Origin: Fasciolopsis buskii
Lineage: Eukaryota; Platyhelminthes; Trematoda; Plagiorchiida; Fasciolidae
NCBI GenBank assembly: GCA_008360955.1
Contig: LUCM01004751.1
Span: forward strand, 100,835 to 164,834
Direction of reading: 5' to 3'
DNA: 64,000 nucleotides
The translations under genes were made by a program, and so were the position numbers. The notes beneath the pieces were generated by a model. The model was given only the letters and a program-made list of their open reading frames with translations. It did not search any database and was not told where the DNA came from. Positions 61,692 to 64,000 of this stretch are shown piece after piece (the stretch's first letter is position 1; every line of letters begins with the position of its first letter).

Positions 61692-61858
61692 TTCTTTTTT
61701 ACTAATAGAATGACAGTGTACACGAAGTAGGTTAAGGTCAACAGAGGGCTGCCAATTAGGAAAGTGGACTGGCGGTGGGAGGATTCGAGTCCGCGACCTT
61801 CACGTTCAGGCACCACGACTTTATCCACCTGTCTACCGCCGAACCCGGCCGGGATTTC
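61692..61858 (-). repeat. tRNA-derived SINE (family 2)
   Basis: Minus-strand head GTTCGGCGGTAGACAGGTGG and B box GACTCGAATCCTCCCACCGC, then TTGGCAGCCCTCTGTTGACC and tail GTGTACACTGTCATTCTATT, AGTAAAAAAG. Lies about 1 kb upstream of the tropomyosin start codon, in the same direction as neither exon. Confidence 0.8.
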
Positions 61859-62399
61859 ATTTATCAGGGCGAAAAATGTAATCTTGAATAATTTTGAATT
61901 AAATTGAATCTTCCCATAAAGCAACATTCACGTGATCAAACTGCCACGTGTACAATCTTCAGTAGGGCATCGAATGCTGAATTGTTGTATTATCCCGAAC
62001 TGGTAGTCATAGGGCGAGGAATCCTCTGCAGTGAACAACCCTAATCTCTGAAGCTACGTCCTATAGACTCGCTTTAGCAATGCTAGTTGGGGCAGGGTAA
62101 CCGAGTCAGGTAACCATCACAACTCATCTACCCAATCATTCAGGTGGCTCTCACAGGTGAGGCTTGCGTGTAAAAATAACACAAACCTAATGTCGGAGAA
62201 ATTCCAGTACGCTCCTGATTCTCGTGGGCCGAGTGACATGCGCATTGTTCACATGCTAAGCGGGCCTGTTTTCCTATCTCCCCTCGAGCAAGTAACCTTG
62301 TTCCCGCACCCTTTTCTGCCGCAGTAAGGCCTTCTTCAGCACAGCAACACACTCGGTCAATACGTACCTAATGCGTGCGTGTGTAAGCCTGCACACATG

Positions 62400-62820
62400 C
62401 AGGGACAGATATTGATCAAGCATCACCCACCAGATGGTGAGCGCCAATCGCGAGCTTGCAACCTTTCATTCTCTTTCGATTCGTATCCCGATCTCCCGGA
62501 AAAGCGTTCGCAGAATTACACTACCTGCACGCTGGTACTGCTAATGTTGCTGCCATAGATTGTGTACATCTCTGTCGCCCGGTTAAGCGGTTGCAACCGA
62601 TTGGTCAACGAATTTCGAGGCTAGACAACCAGCACTTCAGACCTTTTTAAGTTGAATGCATCACAGTGGATCATCGCCAGTTGTTACGTGCAGGTTCGAC
62701 TTTCGAGGCCTCTAACTGAACAGCACTTGCCGTTTGGTCGTCAGGTTCGAAATCTTCGACAACTCGCTACTGATTTGCTTAGTCCGTTTGCGATAGAATC
62801 TACAATCAAACAACACAAAC
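62400..62820 (+). promoter_or_regulatory. Tropomyosin 5' flank and probable leader
   Basis: The sequence directly before the ATG, ATCAAACAACACAAAC, gives an A-rich start context of the kind usual in invertebrate mRNAs. Two plausible 3' splice acceptors, ending GCATCACAG near 62670 and GTTACGTGCAG near 62694, could join an upstream non-coding exon or a trans-spliced leader. No TATA box could be fixed with confidence. The extent is a working guess, not a mapped transcript. Confidence 0.35.
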
Positions 62821-63238
62821 ATGGATGGAATTAAGAAGAAAATGATTGCAATGAAGTTGGAGAAGGAGAATGCTCTGGAGCGGTAAGCTAATTCTCTCTC
62901 TCTCTCTCTCTCTCTCACAACCACACTGTCTCGGGCCATACACTCGTACGTTTGGCAGAGAGAAAACAACATACTCCAGTTTGTTAAATGTCATAGCTTT
63001 GGGATCTGTTCATTTGTGTGAACTAGCTTCACTCATGCTTGCGGTCGATTCATTTCACAGAGCTGTTCAATATGAAGCTGAACTGAAAAAGAAAGAACAG
63101 GAACGTGAGAAGAAGGAATCGGACATTGCTGAGTTGAACAATAAACTGAAACAAGCACAAACAGAATGCGATGAAATCCAGGAATCACTCCAAGAGTCTC
63201 TGAACAAGATGGAAGAGACTGACAAACGAGCAACAAAT
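62821..63238 (+). CDS. TPM: Tropomyosin, first two coding exons (gene continues past the window)
   Basis: Tropomyosin is the coiled-coil dimer that lies along the actin filament and controls myosin access in muscle and cytoskeleton. Exon 1 is 62821-62882: it starts ATG GAT GGA, encodes MDGIKKKMIAMKLEKENALE and ends with the first two bases of an Arg codon before GTAAGC. The intron is 62883-63060 (178 bp, ends TTTCACAG). Exon 2 is 63061-63238: it restores CGA (Arg21), runs 59 further codons rich in K and E with heptad spacing, ends ...ETDKRATN at residue 80 and is followed by GTGAGT. The MD(A/G)IKKKM start and K(A)TN/D ending at residue 80 are family hallmarks; full-length tropomyosin is about 284 residues, so roughly 204 residues lie beyond the window or in later introns. 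I could not find exon 3 in 63239-64000. The residue-80 exon junction matches the conserved metazoan one; the intron after residue 20 does not match the vertebrate site near residue 38. Confidence 0.95.
62883..63060 (+). other. Tropomyosin intron 1 with a CT microsatellite
   Basis: A short phase-2 intron with donor GTAAGC and acceptor TTTCACAG. A perfect (CT)n run lies at 62893-62916, about ten bases after the donor, so on this strand a pyrimidine tract sits unusually close to the 5' splice site. Such short introns near the 5' end are common in flatworm genes. Confidence 0.85.
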
Positions 63239-64000
63239 GTGAGTTCTCAAAACTCTCACTTTAATCCCATTGAGTTATCGGGTTTAGTTATTTCTTGTTC
63301 GGTTGTGCAAACTGTATGAATTGTTTGGTTCTATTTGTCCACTGGTGGCAACTAACTATTCCTCTAGAAAAAAACTACCACAATACGGCCACGTTTAAGC
63401 CAGTCACACTTCGCTGCACGCAACAACAAGATCAGGATGTTCTCGCGTTGATCCTGCCGATCTTGCCTCTAGCCCAACATTTTCTGAGTCTTGTCGGATG
63501 TCTACAACGAATATGTGCTTTCTGTAACACCTGTACTACTTTAGTACATAAACAGATCGAGAGATGGAGCTGAGCGTAGATTCTTAAGTAGCTGAGAGAA
63601 GCTAGACATGCATACATAGTTCACGAAAGAGCCAGAATGCACACAAATTCTAGACTGCTTTGGACACTATTACTACTTCTGGCTTCATAGCTTATTCTTC
63701 CGTGTTTTCTAGAACAGGTCTTTTCGGAATGAATGGGCTTTTCCCCGAATTCCTGGCGATCGTACGATATTTTGTCAGTGCCAGTAATTCGACAAAGTTG
63801 TGCAAAAGTGAACTAGATCGACTGAACAGAGTTAGTCATTTAATCCACGTGTCACATACAGTGTAGACCGTAGAAGCAGGTCGGTCGTAATTTTACCGAA
63901 ACAGTGTTGGTTACAGGCATTACGCTGGCTTGTAGCATGAAGTCCTAAACTAGGTTTTGACCGGACGTCGAAGTACACAACTGATGCACGTATGTGCACT
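63239..64000 (+). other. Start of tropomyosin intron 2
   Basis: Begins with the donor GTGAGT. I looked for the next tropomyosin exon, which should start with an AEAEV-like sequence, in all three plus frames and did not see it, so intron 2 is probably longer than 760 bp. No repeat family from the rest of the window was recognised here. Confidence 0.7.

Larger units (their letters stand above)
53805..62390. other. Intergenic apart from the repeats listed
   Basis: Besides the SINE and microsatellite entries I see no coding motif. The patch 55600-55920 has an open 112-codon frame and a TATAAAGAC box at 55848, which could be an old LTR, but it has no second copy here. Confidence 0.35.

Noticed and set aside
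62870..63319. 149-codon frame running through tropomyosin exon 1, intron and exon 2
   Set aside because: It reads through the intron and the donor site after residue 80; only the spliced exons match tropomyosin.
1..64000. CRISPR arrays, bacterial operons, rRNA genes
   Set aside because: No regularly spaced repeats with unique spacers, no Shine-Dalgarno-led gene strings and no rRNA sequence were seen; spliced tropomyosin and SINEs show a eukaryotic nuclear genome.

Overview
The window looks like a piece of a large, repeat-rich flatworm genome, most likely a digenean fluke. The only confident host gene is the first two coding exons of a tropomyosin whose N-terminus is of the trematode muscle type. 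The rest is AT-rich intergenic DNA filled with decayed retroelements and tRNA-derived SINEs: Penelope-like elements with a GIY-YIG endonuclease, BEL/Pao, Ty3/gypsy and non-LTR LINEs. Genus assignment is inference. No bacterial-style gene, operon, CRISPR array or intact phage-like module is present.

Layout. About 1.5-2.1 kb holds a dead LINE reverse transcriptase (minus). About 3.9-12.0 kb is a retroelement cluster. A 0.7-kb dispersed repeat lies at its left edge (plus) and again, inverted, at its right edge (minus). Between them are a Ty3/gypsy RT-RNase H fragment (minus, 5.6-6.5 kb) and a decayed but nearly full-coding-length BEL/Pao element (plus, about 7.1-10.5 kb: gag knuckles, protease, RT, RNase H, integrase). 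The right-hand repeat copy carries a roughly 205-bp insertion made almost wholly of G and T on the plus strand. From 12 to 19.6 kb there are only unrecognised repeats and broken reading frames. From 19.7 to 25 kb come SINEs, a 1.16-kb element with long terminal inverted repeats that contains two head-to-head SINEs and a Penelope GIY-YIG fragment, and a further Penelope copy. From 25 to 37 kb lie more SINE and Penelope pieces, a hammerhead-like motif, microsatellites and a 15-bp tandem array. From 37 to 62 kb there are SINEs, three copies of an LTR-like repeat, a short deletion derivative of the inverted-repeat element, a LINE endonuclease fragment and a rearranged repeat pair. The tropomyosin gene begins at 62.8 kb and runs off the right edge.

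How it works together. The autonomous elements are all broken by stops and frameshifts, so they appear to be fossils. The SINEs could have borrowed their retrotransposition machinery from a LINE or Penelope partner, which cannot be decided from this window. The about 62 kb left of tropomyosin would contain its promoter, but no core promoter motif could be fixed by eye. All family calls rest on motifs read from conceptual translation without a database search.
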